A stretch of DNA of 64,000 bases. Origin: Nymphaea colorata (Eukaryota > Streptophyta > Magnoliopsida > Nymphaeales > Nymphaeaceae). The translations under genes were made by a program, and so were the position numbers. A model generated the notes under the pieces. That model saw only the letters and a list, made by a program, of their open reading frames with translations. It searched no databases and was not told the origin of the DNA. The stretch is taken from assembly GCF_008831285.2 (NCBI RefSeq), contig NC_045149.1:21458535-21522534 (forward strand), read 5' to 3'. Shown here piece after piece: positions 1 to 12,924 of this stretch; position 1 is the stretch's first letter, and each line of letters starts with the position of its first letter.

Positions 1-67
<67 letters not shown>
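1..67. repeat. (TA)n microsatellite at window edge
   Basis: A nearly pure TA dinucleotide run starts at the first base and ends at about 67. It is cut by the window edge, so its full length is unknown. The open frame across it on the minus strand encodes only an Ile-Tyr repeat and is not a gene. Confidence 0.95.
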
Positions 68-70
<3 letters not shown>

Positions 71-755
71 TAAGTGTGCATAAGCAAGCAAACGTGAGTT
101 TTTGACAACACACACTTTTTTTAACAAGAAAGCTTCCATGTCTATACAAGCTCCAAAAGTGAGCTTCTTTGTATATTCTAAAGGAACTAGCAACTGGATC
201 TTCAAGTCCTTGCAGACCACGGTTGGTTGGTTTTCATGATGTTCTGGAGCAACAATTAAACAAATTAAAAAGCTCATGTACTTATTTCATGGACCAGGTC
301 GAGGCGCTCCTTCATTAGCATTGAAAAATCCGCTGAAGATTCATGAGCATTGAAAAATCTGCGGAAGATCAACCTAAAAGGGTTCTTTGCTCCTAATACA
401 GTTATGCGATTCAATCAACCCTACATCATCCATGCCCTACCATATGTTATATTTGATTATGAGGGTTTGACGGGCGGAATCAAACATGAGGCAGGGTTAG
501 GTGCAGGCTGTTAGCTTTTATTCTCCACCTACTCTCTACCTTTTAACCCCATTACTTGTTTGATTGGGACTAGTTCTGTGTTCTTTTTTCTTCCTTTATC
601 TTCTTCTTCTTCATGATCTTGATGCACTAAGAAGCTTCTCCCTTTATCCACCATGACTTACATGTTTGCTGGTTATATATATATACGTATATCTGTGCCA
701 CATGTAGACAAATGAGGGATAAACGCCTGGCCTAGGCAGCCCCAGCACAAATTGG

Positions 756-835
756 CCTTTGAATGATGATAGGCTGACCAAAGGGGTGGCCGAGGACGTC
801 TTTATTAGATGGGCAGTCTTGGTTCGACTTCGTGG
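756..835 (+). mobile_element. Possible SINE fragment with A/B-box-like motifs
   Basis: A box-A-like TGGCCGAGG at 787-795 is followed about 25 bases later by a box-B-like GGTTCGACTT near 821. Spacing and order fit an RNA polymerase III internal promoter of a tRNA-derived SINE. No target-site duplication or poly(A) tail was found, so this is a weak call; the motifs could be chance. Confidence 0.25.
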
Positions 836-2096
836 TACTTTTCCTTATGCACGCTGGTCCTATCTTTTGAGATCCATAGAGTCCTTTCATAAGGCCTCAG
901 CCAATTGGAGGAGTGTTTATGAATGCTTCATTATGCAATATTCTCTCTCTCTCTTTTTAAATATAGATATATATATATTGGTTTTTGAGAGTTGCTATCT
1001 ACCAAGACCGTTTGATATAATATGATGAATGATTAAAAAAAATGATGGACATTTTTATCATTTAGTATTAGTATTTATTTTTTTTTCATGTTTTTCTTTC
1101 AATCATCTATCGATCAATCTATCGACATCAGATGAAAGAGAGTCTGGTTAGATGGTTGGGTAAAAATATTTTAAATGGCCAAGAAAAAATGGTGCAAATC
1201 AGATGTATACATATGATTTATAAGGTTTTAGAATGTGATCGTCTTCTTAGCTTTCTTGTCTAGTGAAATCCAATTTGTACACGTAATTTCCGTTTCCTAA
1301 TTCTGTTCGAATGTTTTTTTATTTATTCGACGTGTATTTTTATAAGGTTGAATTTTTGAAAAGTAGCTTAGCACACTGAGAGGCACCCACATAAGGCATA
1401 TCTATAGATGCATAATTTGTTAATTATATAGATGCGGTCAAATATATGTTAGTAATTTTAACGAAAAAGTTGATTTAAGACAAAAAAATTAATAAATATC
1501 ATGAGTGCCGTCTAGCTGTCTTGTCTGCTTGACACTCAGAGACATTTCTTTAAAAAATGAATTTTTGTATATATTTTTTAGTAAATCCAAAGATGGTGTG
1601 ATACGGTTTTAATTTTATGAGTGCATAGCTCTTTATGACGGCCCCTTTATCGTGTGACTTGAAAGATGGCAGTACGGCCTACCGACCCGCACTGCTCGCT
1701 CGCATTAAGTCTCATCTTGTTTTCTACACGTAAGTTTCTTGAACCATTCTTCGAAGACGAACAAGATTCAGGCAGGACTCACCTCGCCCGGTGACGGCGC
1801 CTCCATGCTTTCTGTTTTTGGAAAACAATGGCTAGGTGTCAATCAAAATATAACACAAACACTGGCTAATTAATTCATCTTTAGCCGCATTCTGATTTAG
1901 TTAGAAAAGGACACGATCTGTCTCTCTCTCTCTCTGCGCTTGGCTGCAGATTACCTATTCTTTGTCTCTCTGTTCTCCGGTCTCTCTTATTTGTTCTATG
2001 GTTTTTTTTGCTCAATTGTTTTCTTTTTTTTTGTTGTTTTTTGTTTTGTTCGTGACTAGTCATCACAGTGAATTACCATTTTGTTGGCTCTTTCTC

Positions 2097-2100
<4 letters not shown>

Positions 2101-2127
<27 letters not shown>
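2101..2127. repeat. (AT)n microsatellite
   Basis: About 13 AT units, downstream of a pyrimidine-rich stretch that includes a short CT run at about 1919-1935. Confidence 0.9.
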
Positions 2128-2132
<5 letters not shown>

Positions 2133-2415
2133 GAAATTTTGAGTTATTGAGCTTGAATTTATAAGAAATGTAAAATATGGTTTTGAAGTATTTTCTTATT
2201 TGAGACATTTGTGGGTACCAACTCTTATATGTTAGACCCTTAAGGAATCATTTTGGTCATCCATCTTTCCAAAAGAATGGTTGGGAGAAAAGTAAGAAGA
2301 AAATGTTAGATTACTTAAATACCTTGTCTCTTTGTTTTTCTTTCAACCATTCATATTTTAATGATAGATGACAAAGATGAGTCATTGCAGATCTAGCACC
2401 TAAGAATATGGTACC

Positions 2416-2418
<3 letters not shown>

Positions 2419-2446
<28 letters not shown>
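2419..2446. repeat. (CT)n microsatellite
   Basis: About 14 CT units followed directly by a short AT-rich segment. This CT-then-AT arrangement recurs across the window. Confidence 0.95.
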
Positions 2447-2711
2447 AAATATATACTTGGTTAACTTAGAGATAAAAATATGATAAACAAAATGATAATT
2501 AAGGACGTGTTTAGCTATTGACATCTCAAGTAATGTTGAAATCAAGAAAAATTGCAGCCACAATTTTGTCTTGGAAGGCAAAAGTAAAAAACTTCCTCAA
2601 CATAGAAACAGAGTCACAATTGTGGGGTCAAAAGAGAATAGACTGGCTTGTCAAAAGAGATATAGTAAAGAAGAAAATGACAAAGAAATGACTTCTATAA
2701 GATAGTACGTA

Positions 2712-2716
<5 letters not shown>

Positions 2717-2756
<40 letters not shown>
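2717..2756. repeat. (CT)20 microsatellite
   Basis: Perfect CT dinucleotide run of about 20 units, likely polymorphic. Confidence 0.95.
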
Positions 2757-2758
<2 letters not shown>

Positions 2759-3835
2759 AATAAGAGACAGGTAGGAGTTAGGTCCTCCGTGTGAGCAACT
2801 TTCAATCGCTTGTATGGAAAGAAATTGGCCACGAATAACTTGAGAAGCTTTCCTGAATTCTTCTCTCTGTGGAGAAAATTGCGTCACCGTTTCGTCATTT
2901 TTCTTCTCTATTAGTTCGTGGTTGGGAAATTTTTCCCATGGTAAGGCGAGAGAAAAAAACCCCGACATCCATTTCGAGAGAATACGGAAACCTCTTTCCT
3001 AATAGCCCCCACGTTGCACCCGTTGATTGGAATCCCTGTCCTCTTCCTACGACAACTGATCCCTTTCTATTTCTAGAAGCATTCTCTCGCTTTCACATGC
3101 AACTAACTCAACTCCTTTCAATTTTTGTTGGCAACATGGGCCCATCATTATCATCATATGATAATGAAAATTCTGAGAAACTGACCATTATATAATTTCA
3201 ACATGTCATAAGAAACTGATCATCAACGCATATAGTTTATACACGTTTAAGTTGTTTTTGCATGCATGCTTTGACATTGGCACAAGTAACCACACATAAA
3301 CGGTCATCGAGAGCCGTCCTTCTTTGAGATTTACGTCCCAGATTTGCTTACATGTCAAATTTTTAGATAGTGCTGGAAAGAATAATTGGACAGAAGATTG
3401 TATTATTATTGATGTCCCTTTCTTCTCAAAACATGAGATGTACAATCTATGTGATACCATCTTACAAAAATATGAACTTGTTTTTATTCACAGCAACTGC
3501 GCACCACTCAACACATCTGATCACATTGAAAGAAGGAACGATCTCAAGAATGAAAAATGTTTGTACATGGAGACTTGTACATGCTTCTTCCCATCTTGCT
3601 AAGATGTTTCCATGCATTTGTACGCAGGGAGTTGGCTGCAACAGAAGCAAAAGAAGCATAAAATTAGCAAATCATGAAAGGGAGAGAGACATTCATGTGT
3701 TACATGACCTCTGATGACCTAAGGATGACATGTTTGCAGATACATTTGGGATAGGACATTCTCTGGGTATATGAAGTTCATTTTTCTATGCATACTACGT
3801 TTCAATGGTATGAGACATATTATATTTGGCAATGC

Positions 3836-5014
3836 TTACCTTAGAAGGTCTGCCCAGTAGTCACCGCTTGGGTCATCAAGATTGAGCTGCCCCAACATGT
3901 CCAAACTGGTTGGTGTCATGGTCGCCATCATTGGAGTAGTAGTTGAAGAACTATTTGAGATCTCAGGTTGTTGGTTCATCTGATCCTGAAATGGGCTAAT
4001 ATTGGCTGGAGTAGGTGGCGACGACGGAGGCGTGGCTAGAAGCGGAAACATTGTGCCGCCATTATCATGATCATAAACAAGATTTTGTTGGTACCCAGAA
4101 GGAATTTCTGCAGTAGGGCTCAAATCAGGCAGGCTGGTGTTCATCTGAAATTGGTCTATCGGGAGCGCAGTGTTTGAAGGGAGAGTTTCAAGCTGGTAAT
4201 TTGGCATCAATGGTGGAACATTTAAACCAGGAAGGGAAAAAGGTTTAACATTGATCACTGCCTGAAGAAGGTTTTGCAAATAGAACAAGCCGGCTAATTG
4301 TGCTGCTTCAGGCTGCAGTCTAAGGCTCTGGTCGAGTGAAGATAAACCTGAGAGCAGACCTAGGTCCATCCTTGGCTTGTGGGTCACAGGATCGATCCCC
4401 ATTTGGATGAGCTTCTTCTTGAGATGCGTGTTCCAGTGATTCTTGATCTCGTTATCAGTGCGGCCGGGCAAGTGGGTCGCAATCGTAGACCACCTGAACA
4501 CCAACAAAAAGGAGATGAGATGGCCGAGAAAGATGCATGCGGTTTACAATTTCCTTTGAAAGCTCTAACATTATCATGTAGTTAAATTGCTTCGTTATTT
4601 GTATACAATACCATGTTTAGCTTTGGAGAAATGATGTTGAAACGTTATTTATATATCTAATGCCGTTGTTTAAAAATCTACCATTATATATGATAATGAA
4701 TGCAGAGGTAGCCTATAATGAAGAAGGACAAAAATGAAGCAGAATAATTACTTGTTTCCCAGGACTTGGTGAAGGCTCAATATGGTCTGTTCCTCATCAA
4801 AGGAGAAGTTGCCTCTCTTGATGTCTGGCCTTAGATAGTTGGTCCACCTGAGTCTGCAACTCTTCCCACACCTGTTGAGACCGGCGAGCTTTGGGAGAGC
4901 TCTCCAGCTTCCATGGCCATTCTTATGGATGTAGTCGACCAGCTTCTGGTCTTCCTCAGGAGTCCAGGGCCCTTTCTTCACTCCATTTTCATCACGGCTT
5001 GGAGACCTCCCCAT
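3836..5014 (-). CDS. MYB9-like: R2R3-MYB transcription factor, MYB9/MYB107/MYB93 (suberin) clade
   Basis: Two exons on the minus strand: 5014-4752 and 4493-3836, joined by a GT-AG intron that splits the Lys-88 codon (AA|G), giving 306 residues. R2 spans about residues 13-63 (Trp at 17, 37, 57). R3 spans about 66-115 (Phe70 replacing the first Trp, then Trp89 and Trp108). The R3 bHLH-binding signature is absent. The stretch after R3 ([17 protein letters not shown]) and the Leu/Gln-rich region that follows fit the MYB9/107/39/53/92/93 clade. In Arabidopsis, members of this clade activate suberin and seed-coat polyester genes. The C-terminus is Ser/Thr-rich and ends acidic (GDYWADLLR), a likely activation region. 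Oddities: the N-terminus reads MGRSPSR where the family usually has MGRSPCC, and the usual first intron within R2 is missing. Class and exon structure are near certain; exact orthology rests partly on neighbouring ITPK1. Confidence 0.95.
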
Positions 5015-5198
5015 TGCTGCGACCTGGAATGGACCAGAGCAGAAGCAAATGGCTCTCTAAAAGCCTTTACTGGTTAGAGGGTGAGCCAACTCCCTCTCTC
5101 TTCAAAGGAAATTAACTTGTGGGTCTTGAAGAACAGACTTTAGGCATTAAGGGTTTGTCTGAGGAAGAGTTTCTGCTCTGAAGTTGGAGGCATGGAAG

Positions 5199-5208
5199 CA
5201 TATATAAA
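5199..5208 (-). promoter_or_regulatory. Putative TATA box of the MYB gene
   Basis: Read on the minus strand this is TTTATATATG, about 185-195 bases upstream of the MYB start codon, with a pyrimidine-rich leader between. Position and sequence fit a plant TATA box. The transcription start itself cannot be seen. Confidence 0.5.
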
Positions 5209-7122
5209 GGGAGTTACAGTGGTGGTTGTGGGACTTGAGCATTTTTTTAATGCTTTTGCCTGTGTTTTTTTCTTGGGCATGAAAGCAGGACACTCTATTT
5301 GTTTATTAGTAAAAGGAGAACTTCTTTAATGTTGTCCATCATTTTAAGAAACCACCAAAGAGGTAGCCCCTACTGGCCTTTGCATGGTGACCAATACGAT
5401 ATACCTACTCTACACTATGCTAGTCAAGTGCGAATTAAAAAAAATTTTGAAAGGAAAGAACATAAGGGACATATTTTTGACTCCAGACCTCAGGTACCTG
5501 CATTGACTATTTTTCTCTAATTTCAACTAACAGCCTATCATTCTTTTATAATCCTGATATACTGCATGTATTTCCAAAATTTCTAATGCATGCCCAACTT
5601 TTGCTGACACTGTTTAAATTGAACTGCTTTTAGAAATTTAAAAAAACAGAAGGTCCCTTCTTGGAATTACTGGGAGAATCTGGTCCTACGTGAAACTTTT
5701 TCTCTTCTTTTTCATGCTGATGATGTCAAGAAGAGTACCGAGGGCAAGAGGCAATTGAGTGCGTAAGTTTCTAAATCTTTAGACTTTGGGCAGAGGCGTT
5801 GTCTTTAGTTAAATTCAGAAAACTTTGCTGTGTTCTTAAACCAGTTATACATTGAAAAGTAAAAAGTATCAGTAGCGATGAATGAGCTAAAAAATGAGCC
5901 TACAACGCGTTGCCGTAAACGCATATATATGCTAGATGTGATGTGTGCTATATTGGTCATAGCCCAATTAATCAACACTGACATGTCAATCGAGCCAACT
6001 TTGGTTAAATCATACTGAAAATTATCCTCCTGAATCACAGACATGAGTTTTATTTCTTTGGGATTCTTTTCCACCAGAGGTGTTTTTTTTTTCTCAAGAA
6101 GAAACTTCTTTACCATTTTGGTTGTGTGAGAAAAGGAGTTAAGAGGAAACAATGGGAAAGTTCATGAAGCAAACAAGGAAAAAGAGAATATGTGCCGAAA
6201 ATATACAAGACAAGGAACCCCATTTTCAACAATGGTTGCTTGCTTTCATTATTCTATGGTCATATCACTTGTTGATAAATCTTTGTTCGTTTGAAATTAA
6301 GCTGTTGGCTTTCAAAAGAGAAAGTTTAGCACGCGACAGAACGGAATTTATTATCATTGCTTGTGAAGACAGTGCTTGGCTAACTTATGAATGGTTAATT
6401 AATTTGACAAATAGGATTATGGACAAAGTTAATCTAGCATAAAGAAACCATGCATAGGCAATGAGCGCTGCCCACATGGCCTGAGGGATGGGGTCGATGG
6501 CCTCGAAGTTGAAGAAGGTCAAGAGTTCAATACTCCGGTGCCTAAGAACCTACAAACTAAGATTATTTAGGGTTTTACGCTGGGGGGAGTGCGACTACTA
6601 AGTAATATTACCTCCTCGTTTAATAAATATCATGAAGAAGAAATTAACCTCCTTTACATGTGTTGAAGTGTGGAGTCTGATCTATACTTAATACTTAATG
6701 AGTTTGCTGTAATCTCATCTTAATATAGAGACGGAGGGGTGGGGGAGAGCAGTTTCTTGTACTCTTTGATTTTTCTATGGTAGTGAAAACTTTGTGCGGT
6801 CATGTATGTATGAGAACTTTGTCTTTGAACCTTATAAAATTCTTGTGTCTTCTTCTTCCTTTTTTTTCTTTGGTTTCTTCTCTTGGTGTCCTAAGAGACT
6901 GTGAGAGGGCCTTGTTCTTAACAACATGAAGATGAACCATTTTTTTCTTATACACTTCTTTATTGTGTTAATCTTGGCTCTAGTCTGCTCTGCAAGTTGG
7001 AAGTGTGACAAGTCAAAGAGGTTGACCCAGCCATCATGGTCCATGTTTCACAGGAGCAGTTCCAATTTGTGCCAAGGTTGGTTAACTCCCTTTATTTGAG
7101 AGCGATCACCTTTGACCTAATC

Positions 7123-7146
7123 TGAGAGAGAGAGAGAGAGAGAGAA

Positions 7147-7187
<41 letters not shown>
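7123..7187. repeat. Compound (GA)n(TA)n(GA)n microsatellite
   Basis: About 11 GA units, about 10 TA units, then about 10 GA units. The symmetrical GA-TA-GA layout suggests expansion of an AT core inside a GA run. Confidence 0.95.
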
Positions 7188-7704
7188 TCAATTATTGGGC
7201 TTTGTCTCCACCTGGGCATCTTGCCCATTGACATTAGAGAACCTTCAAACCCTGATTGACTTAGCATGTATGGTCAGCCTCGTCATGTGTCCTCCAAAAG
7301 TCCACAATGGGAGGTCGCCATTTTCATTTTCATTCGCCCTTTGTCAATCGGCAGCTACTTATTACTTATCTCTTTCTTTCTCTCTTTCTCTTCTCTCTCT
7401 TTCTCTCTGCCCTTTTAACATGTTCCTGCAATGATATACAGGGGCCCCCTCCCCAAGAGATGACTAACCATGGCTGGCTGATAGATCTTCGTTCACATCC
7501 TCTCCTTGTTGTGGATTGGACTCTACCATGCATCCTGACAGCGGGCCACTCACCTCTTCTCCTCCACACAACACTTACCTTCCTCCCCACTGTCTTAATA
7601 GTAGAACGGCATCAGTATTGAATCATTGGCAGATCAAGTTATATGCCATACATTGTTTTCTCCATTTCTAATTATTTCTTTAAATGTATTAAACCCTTTT
7701 ACTC

Positions 7705-7975
7705 AAACGTCATAGCATAGTTGGTCGAGCCGGTGGTGCAGGAAAGACACATTGTGATTGAGTCCTACAAGTGCTATACTTCTATGTTATATAGGATGGA
7801 GCACGGTACCGAGACGAAGGTGCACTATCTCTTACTAGGCATGCATCAGTGCAGCTTTGGACTCGGGGCAAGGAGAATAGAGGGTTCATCGTGGTACCAT
7901 TGTCTTTAGACCCTTTGGACAAGGGAAAAGAGGAGTGGCTTCATTGTGGTACAATGATGAAGATATAATATAATA
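7705..7975 (+). mobile_element. tRNA-derived SINE-like element
   Basis: Box A TAGCATAGTTGG at 7713-7724 fits the polymerase III consensus fully. A box-B-like GATTGAGTCC lies at 7756-7765, a tRNA-like spacing. A related sequence with TAGCATAGCTG and AGTGAGTCC occurs at 46690-46780. The right end is approximate because no clear target-site duplication was seen. The body contains a short internal repetition (AGAATAGAGGGTTCATCGTGG, then AGAGGAGTGGCTTCATTGTGG). Confidence 0.5.
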
Positions 7976-8274
7976 TCTCCTCAATAAGCATATGCATCGA
8001 CACAGCCAGCTTGGACCCCAGAAGCAAAGAGAGGAGTAGGGGAGGTTCATTTATTTTCTATGTGGTGAATTATAATCCACTTGCTCACTTAGAAAAGTTT
8101 AATTTTTTTTTATAAATTATATATATTTTCTCTTCTTGTAAAAACCAATATTAATACATAGTTTTTATAGCTAATTCAGATGAATCGCTGAATCAACCGA
8201 TTCCTTCAATGGGCAGTCCCAATGATCTGATTCTCATCACCCTTTTCTTTTAAGATTACTGCCCCCACATTGCC

Positions 8275-8276
<2 letters not shown>

Positions 8277-8320
<44 letters not shown>
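8277..8320. repeat. (CT)22 microsatellite
   Basis: Perfect CT run of about 22 units followed by a short AT-rich tract. Confidence 0.95.
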
Positions 8321-8321
<1 letters not shown>

Positions 8322-10097
8322 ATATATAGATATATATCACCAACCCTAACTCCCTTGTAACAAATTTTCAGCCTACTCTGGACAGTCAAACTGACCTTTT
8401 TGTACCCTAGAATATTATACTCTGCCCTCTCCGTTTCTTGCTTAAAGAAAGAAAACGAAAGCAGAAAAGAGGAACTGAGGTGAAACTCGGTCCATTTGTT
8501 CGGGGCCATGGCGCGCCTTCTAAGTCCACATAGCACGATTCGCTCCACCCTTCAGTCGGTTCATGCATAACTTTACAAACCTCACTCATGTGGCCTGAGC
8601 TGCTGCGAGGTTCACTTAATGCAATGCTCTATCTTATAAGAGGTCACGCTCACAATGTGGTTCGAACCCATGACCTGCCACCTTTTGACCTAACCCTCAG
8701 GCAGTTGCTATTTGACAATTATTTCAATCATTTCACAATCTTTGTATGCCATGTTTTTATGGTGATATCTCAAATTAGTTTGTTATTTTAAAAAAAAGTT
8801 AACCAAATTTGACTACGAGTGGGCTTTGGCTTTTTATAATTCACAAAACGCAATTATAAGTAGGTCCAGTGTTAATGTGAATGCATGATATGCTACTACA
8901 ATGTGGGGGAAAATGTCTCAATCTGTGTATTTAGAGCGGTGACCAAACCAGAAGCGATGCTGCCAACGTTCAACCATCCACAGCGGGGTTAGGTCTGGCG
9001 TGGCCGGAGCCGGGCACCTTCTTCCCGCCCTGACGTATGCTATTCCCCACCACCTCACCAAAGCAAGGCCCTGCTTTTTGTGTGGTAGAGGGAATAACTT
9101 CTATAATAAAATTGCAACTTGACAAGATATATCTCAAGAAGTTCGCGTTAAAGAATCAAGCTCTGGTTTCTTATATAATATGCCTTCAGTTACCACTAAA
9201 AAAATCAGGGCACCAAAGAAAAACTTCCTTTGTTTTGGTTAGAATGTGTTTAAAATGTCATACCAAGAGAGAGAGAGAGAGAAGTCCCCGAAGGGGTTGG
9301 TGCAATGAACGAGCGGGAAGCTCGACCGTGGTGTTGTAAAATGAAACGTGGCATGGGTGGCACATTGAAGCACCACAAATATATCTTGACGAGACAAGGT
9401 GTTGGGCGGAAGCTTCGGCTTTTTCTTAGGTGGTAGGATGAAATACTCTTCTGCTTATCTAAATAGAGAAAGAAAGAAAGAGAGAGGACTACTGTGGTAT
9501 TAATTCGCAAGAATTTTCTATATATTATGCCTAGGATGACATTAGTGCAATTTCAATGCTTATGGGATGATTATTCTTTTGTAAAATTGCCCAGTCAATT
9601 ATATGTCGGGTTTTAAGAGTGGAGTTGTTTATATTTATGTATGCGCGATGGTGTTTAATTATTGGTAACTAAATATGGTCAACTTGTGGAACTTGAGATC
9701 AAACTTTTCTTGTTTTTCAGTAATTTTTTGATGGGTGGGGACTACGGGAGACGTCAAGTTAAGCAGAATCATTTCCTTGTGAACCAAGTTAAAGTGCTCT
9801 AGGTAGGAATTGCATGAATAACTTCCAAAGCACGCCAGAACTAACTTTGTCAGGAACAAACTCTAATTGAAGGTGACCAAGTTCCTGAACTTCAAAGTTT
9901 AAGATCCGTGCACCTGATTAGCAAGAGAGAGGGTCTCACTGCATGATAACTCGTGGAGACATTCAACATGTTCAAGGCGCTCAACCGAGACTCGGTTTCC
10001 TTCTTTTGCTGCAGCCTAGACCGAGCCTAGGCCCGCTGAGGCCAGCCCACAAGCCGGTTCGAATTTTTTGTTGACTGGGTCGTCAGTAAAATCCAAT

Positions 10098-10257
10098 GGC
10101 GGAGCTAGACATATTTATCTATGGAGCACTAACTATATATTTGAGGGACATTTTATATGTTAACATGTAAAAGTTTAGGATTAACTAATATGTAAGTAAA
10201 TGATTTTTTTTAGACTGTGCGGGCAATTGCCCACAAATGACCACATGTAGCTCCGCC
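10098..10257. mobile_element. Short MITE-like element with 10-bp terminal inverted repeats
   Basis: Begins GGCGGAGCTA and ends with its exact reverse complement TAGCTCCGCC, 160 bases in all, with an AT-rich interior and no coding capacity. An internal perfect palindrome GGGCAATTGCCC lies at 10221-10232. The same palindrome and a TAGCTCCGC-like end recur near 15745-15785, and related sequences occur near 39460, 46290 and 47770 and in a tandem array at 52374-52576. No clear target-site duplication was found, so the superfamily is open. Confidence 0.5.
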
Positions 10258-11173
10258 CCTAGAGGTAGGCATGGCTAAAGTTAGGCAAACCTTTCGTGAT
10301 GGCTTCATGGATGTTCGGGCCGGCGTGAACACCCATCCATTCCATCACACAAGACTGTTTGATGGGTACAAATTCGTATGTACTGGTGTAAGTAATTGCT
10401 CGCACCAACTCACATGTGTCTCCGCTACTGAATCCAACTTCCTACCAAAGTCGAAAACAATTGTATTTGCTTATGAACCGTCAATCTTGAAATAAAGTCT
10501 TACTGCCATTTAATATTGCAAATGGCAGCTTTCTAATATCTTTTTCAAAAATGAAACTTATCAAGCCTAATTCAGATTGGATGATATTGTCAAGGTCTAA
10601 GAAGCAAAACCAGAAGGCAACTACAAAGGGGACGAGAGGTCTTCAAGTCCGCCTTCCCTTCCCTCTGTCGTCCCCGCTTACATCACAGTGTTGCATTCAC
10701 AAGCTTCCCTTACTTTTTAACAAATCTCCCCACCGGCTCAGTGAAAGGACGGCAACCTCATGAAACCTGGAGACAGAATTGCACTCTTCTTTTTCCAAAT
10801 TAGTTAAGAGGTTGCTTCCTTTACATGGCTTTCCTTCTTATCGTGGCCTTTGGACCAGGAGACTTAGAAGATGACTTTCTACAGCGTGTTTAGTCTTCCT
10901 TTCTTCTTTGCCAAGACTGCGATCTACGTATTTACTTTTGGCTATTATTGATTTAGGCCAACCTTTAAACCAACTCCAGAAAAAGCAGTGCCCAGTTCAA
11001 CTGCTCGGATTCGAGTGCAAGAGAAATTAAGATGCTGGTACTGCAAAGTGGATCCGATGTTTGAAAGATTGAAGCGGGTCGATCCGTTCGGAGAATTTTG
11101 TCTTTTCATTTCATGGTATAGTCCCCTTTGTCAAGGGCAATTTAGTCTTTTAAAAGACAATGTTGCACACTAC

Positions 11174-11405
11174 TAGAACTGGGCATCACGAGCCTGAACC
11201 CAGCCCAATGCACAAAATCTGGGCTCGGGCTTACAATAAAAAAATATTTTTTGAATATAAAATATATATATATTATTATTATTATTAATATAATATTTAA
11301 AAGTTATCAGACGGATTGAGCCCCTATCGGGCTGACCAGATGGTCCCGTACCAGACCGAGTACGAAGTACCCGCCGGTGGCTCAGCCCGGTGGGGAGGTT
11401 TTATT
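11174..11405. repeat. Dispersed GC-rich/AT-core repeat (GGGCTCGGGC family)
   Basis: GC-rich ends with repeated GGGCTCGGGC/AGCCCGG motifs flank an AT-rich core of ATT and TAA runs. Similar architecture appears at 47300-47560 and 50574-50850. It has no coding capacity and is probably a non-autonomous transposon or LTR remnant. Confidence 0.4.
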
Positions 11406-11821
11406 GCACACTCGTTTGGGCCTAAACACGTGAGCTGCATGTTAAAGGCTTGAAATGACTTAAGTACCCTTGTATTTTGCCCGCATTGTAAGGGCAAAAG
11501 GGGGAGAGAGAAAATTTTATTTTTAAAATGACCAAAATGCCCCTATCAAGAGGTTGAACATGCAAGGGCTCTAATTTGGGAGCGGGGCGCATTTTTTGAG
11601 GACTCAATTAGACCAAACATGGGTTTATGAGAGGATTTAGTAATTGAATGATGCTTTTTTTCTTTTTTTTGTCATGAAAGCTGAAAATTCAACAGGTTTT
11701 AGTTTTTTTATCAGGCCCCCAACTTAACAAATGTAGTTTTTTGTCTCCTCATTTTCTTTACATGTCTTTGTCTTTGTCCGCCTCATGAAATCCAACCTGC
11801 TCTTATTTTACATTGGCCAAT

Positions 11822-11822
<1 letters not shown>

Positions 11823-11880
<58 letters not shown>
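11823..11880. repeat. Compound (CT)22(AT)n microsatellite
   Basis: About 22 CT units pass directly into about 7 AT units. This is one of the longest microsatellites in the window. Confidence 0.95.
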
Positions 11881-11881
<1 letters not shown>

Positions 11882-12611
11882 CATTTTCAACTTTTTTTTT
11901 CTCTCCCAACATACAAATTATAAATAATTAATAGAACGGCCAACCCGTTGAAAACTAAGTAATTTGGTGAGATACCCAAGTGTGACGTCCTCGAGTATTG
12001 GGCAGACTTTGAGTGGAAAGGCTGCTTTTAGTTAATCTTCCAAGACAAAAAATACTTGCAACTTGTGCAATGGAGAGCCCCTTAATGAAGGCCATGACGT
12101 CGTATAACCTTAGCTGCATGAGGATCATGCGTTGTTGAAAATGTCTACTGATTCTAAACATATTTCCACCACCACTAAACACCTTGTCTTTTCCTTTCTG
12201 ATCACCTATAATGGCCTGTTGCTTAATTTATTGGCAGTAAGTAGCTCTTCAAGTGGGAGAATATTTAAAGCTAATGGCCGTTGACGTTGTTTTTGTGCCT
12301 GCAACTTGCACCTGAAGCCTGTTTCCATCAATGGCGTCTTTCCAATAAAAAAAAAATGGAACTCAACTTCATAGTCTGCAGAAATCTGATGTGAAACCAG
12401 ATTGCAACGAATTCATTAGGAATGTTCTTCTGCTGGAACAACCTCATCCTGTGAAATAAAAGTCTGCCTGTATTATTAGGACCAGGTAAGTGTTAGACCC
12501 TTGGGTGCTAAATTAATTAAGAATGACATTGGCCATCGATTTAGTTTACATGGACAGTTGATAGCTAAGTCACACGGATATGGTTATTATTCGGATATCC
12601 GTACAGTGATA

Positions 12612-12614
<3 letters not shown>

Positions 12615-12642
<28 letters not shown>
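12615..12642. repeat. (AT)n microsatellite
   Basis: About 14 AT units, followed after a short gap by a small TGTGTG run. Confidence 0.9.
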
Positions 12643-12647
<5 letters not shown>

Positions 12648-12891
12648 TTGTGTATGTGTGTGTGTGAAATAACATAAACAAAACAAATAAAAGCAGCATT
12701 TAAATAAACAAGTGACATAAATGAAAACATTATATGTTAGTGAACAATAACTCTAAATTCAGAATGAAAACTGAAAAAATTTAAATATAGTAAAATTAAG
12801 TTGATTGGATCAGCTTGTCTAAGTGTTTACTTTAGGTACGGGTACAGCGGCACTATTACTGAAGTTGTGAGGCAGAATGAAAAAAAAAAAA

Positions 12892-12924
12892 GAAGAAGAA
12901 GAAGAAGAAGAAGAAGAAGAAGAA
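12892..12924. repeat. (GAA)n trinucleotide microsatellite
   Basis: About 11 GAA units preceded by an A tract. It is the only clear trinucleotide microsatellite in the window. Confidence 0.95.

Larger units (their letters stand above)
68..3835. other. Intergenic, AT-rich, no gene recognised
   Basis: This stretch lies downstream of the minus-strand MYB gene. Open frames are short and overlap CT or TA repeats, and none resembles a known protein. It holds several microsatellites, listed separately, and one possible tRNA-derived SINE scrap near 756-835. The part next to 3835 should contain the MYB 3' untranslated region, but I could not fix a poly(A) site. Confidence 0.7.

Noticed and set aside
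6152..6442. 96-codon plus-strand open frame starting MGKFMKQ
   Set aside because: No recognisable domain, no splice partners, AT-rich composition like its surroundings.
8622..8690. GGTTCGAACCCATGACC as a tRNA T-arm or box B
   Set aside because: GGTTCGAACC is self-complementary and no acceptor stem or box A accompanies it.
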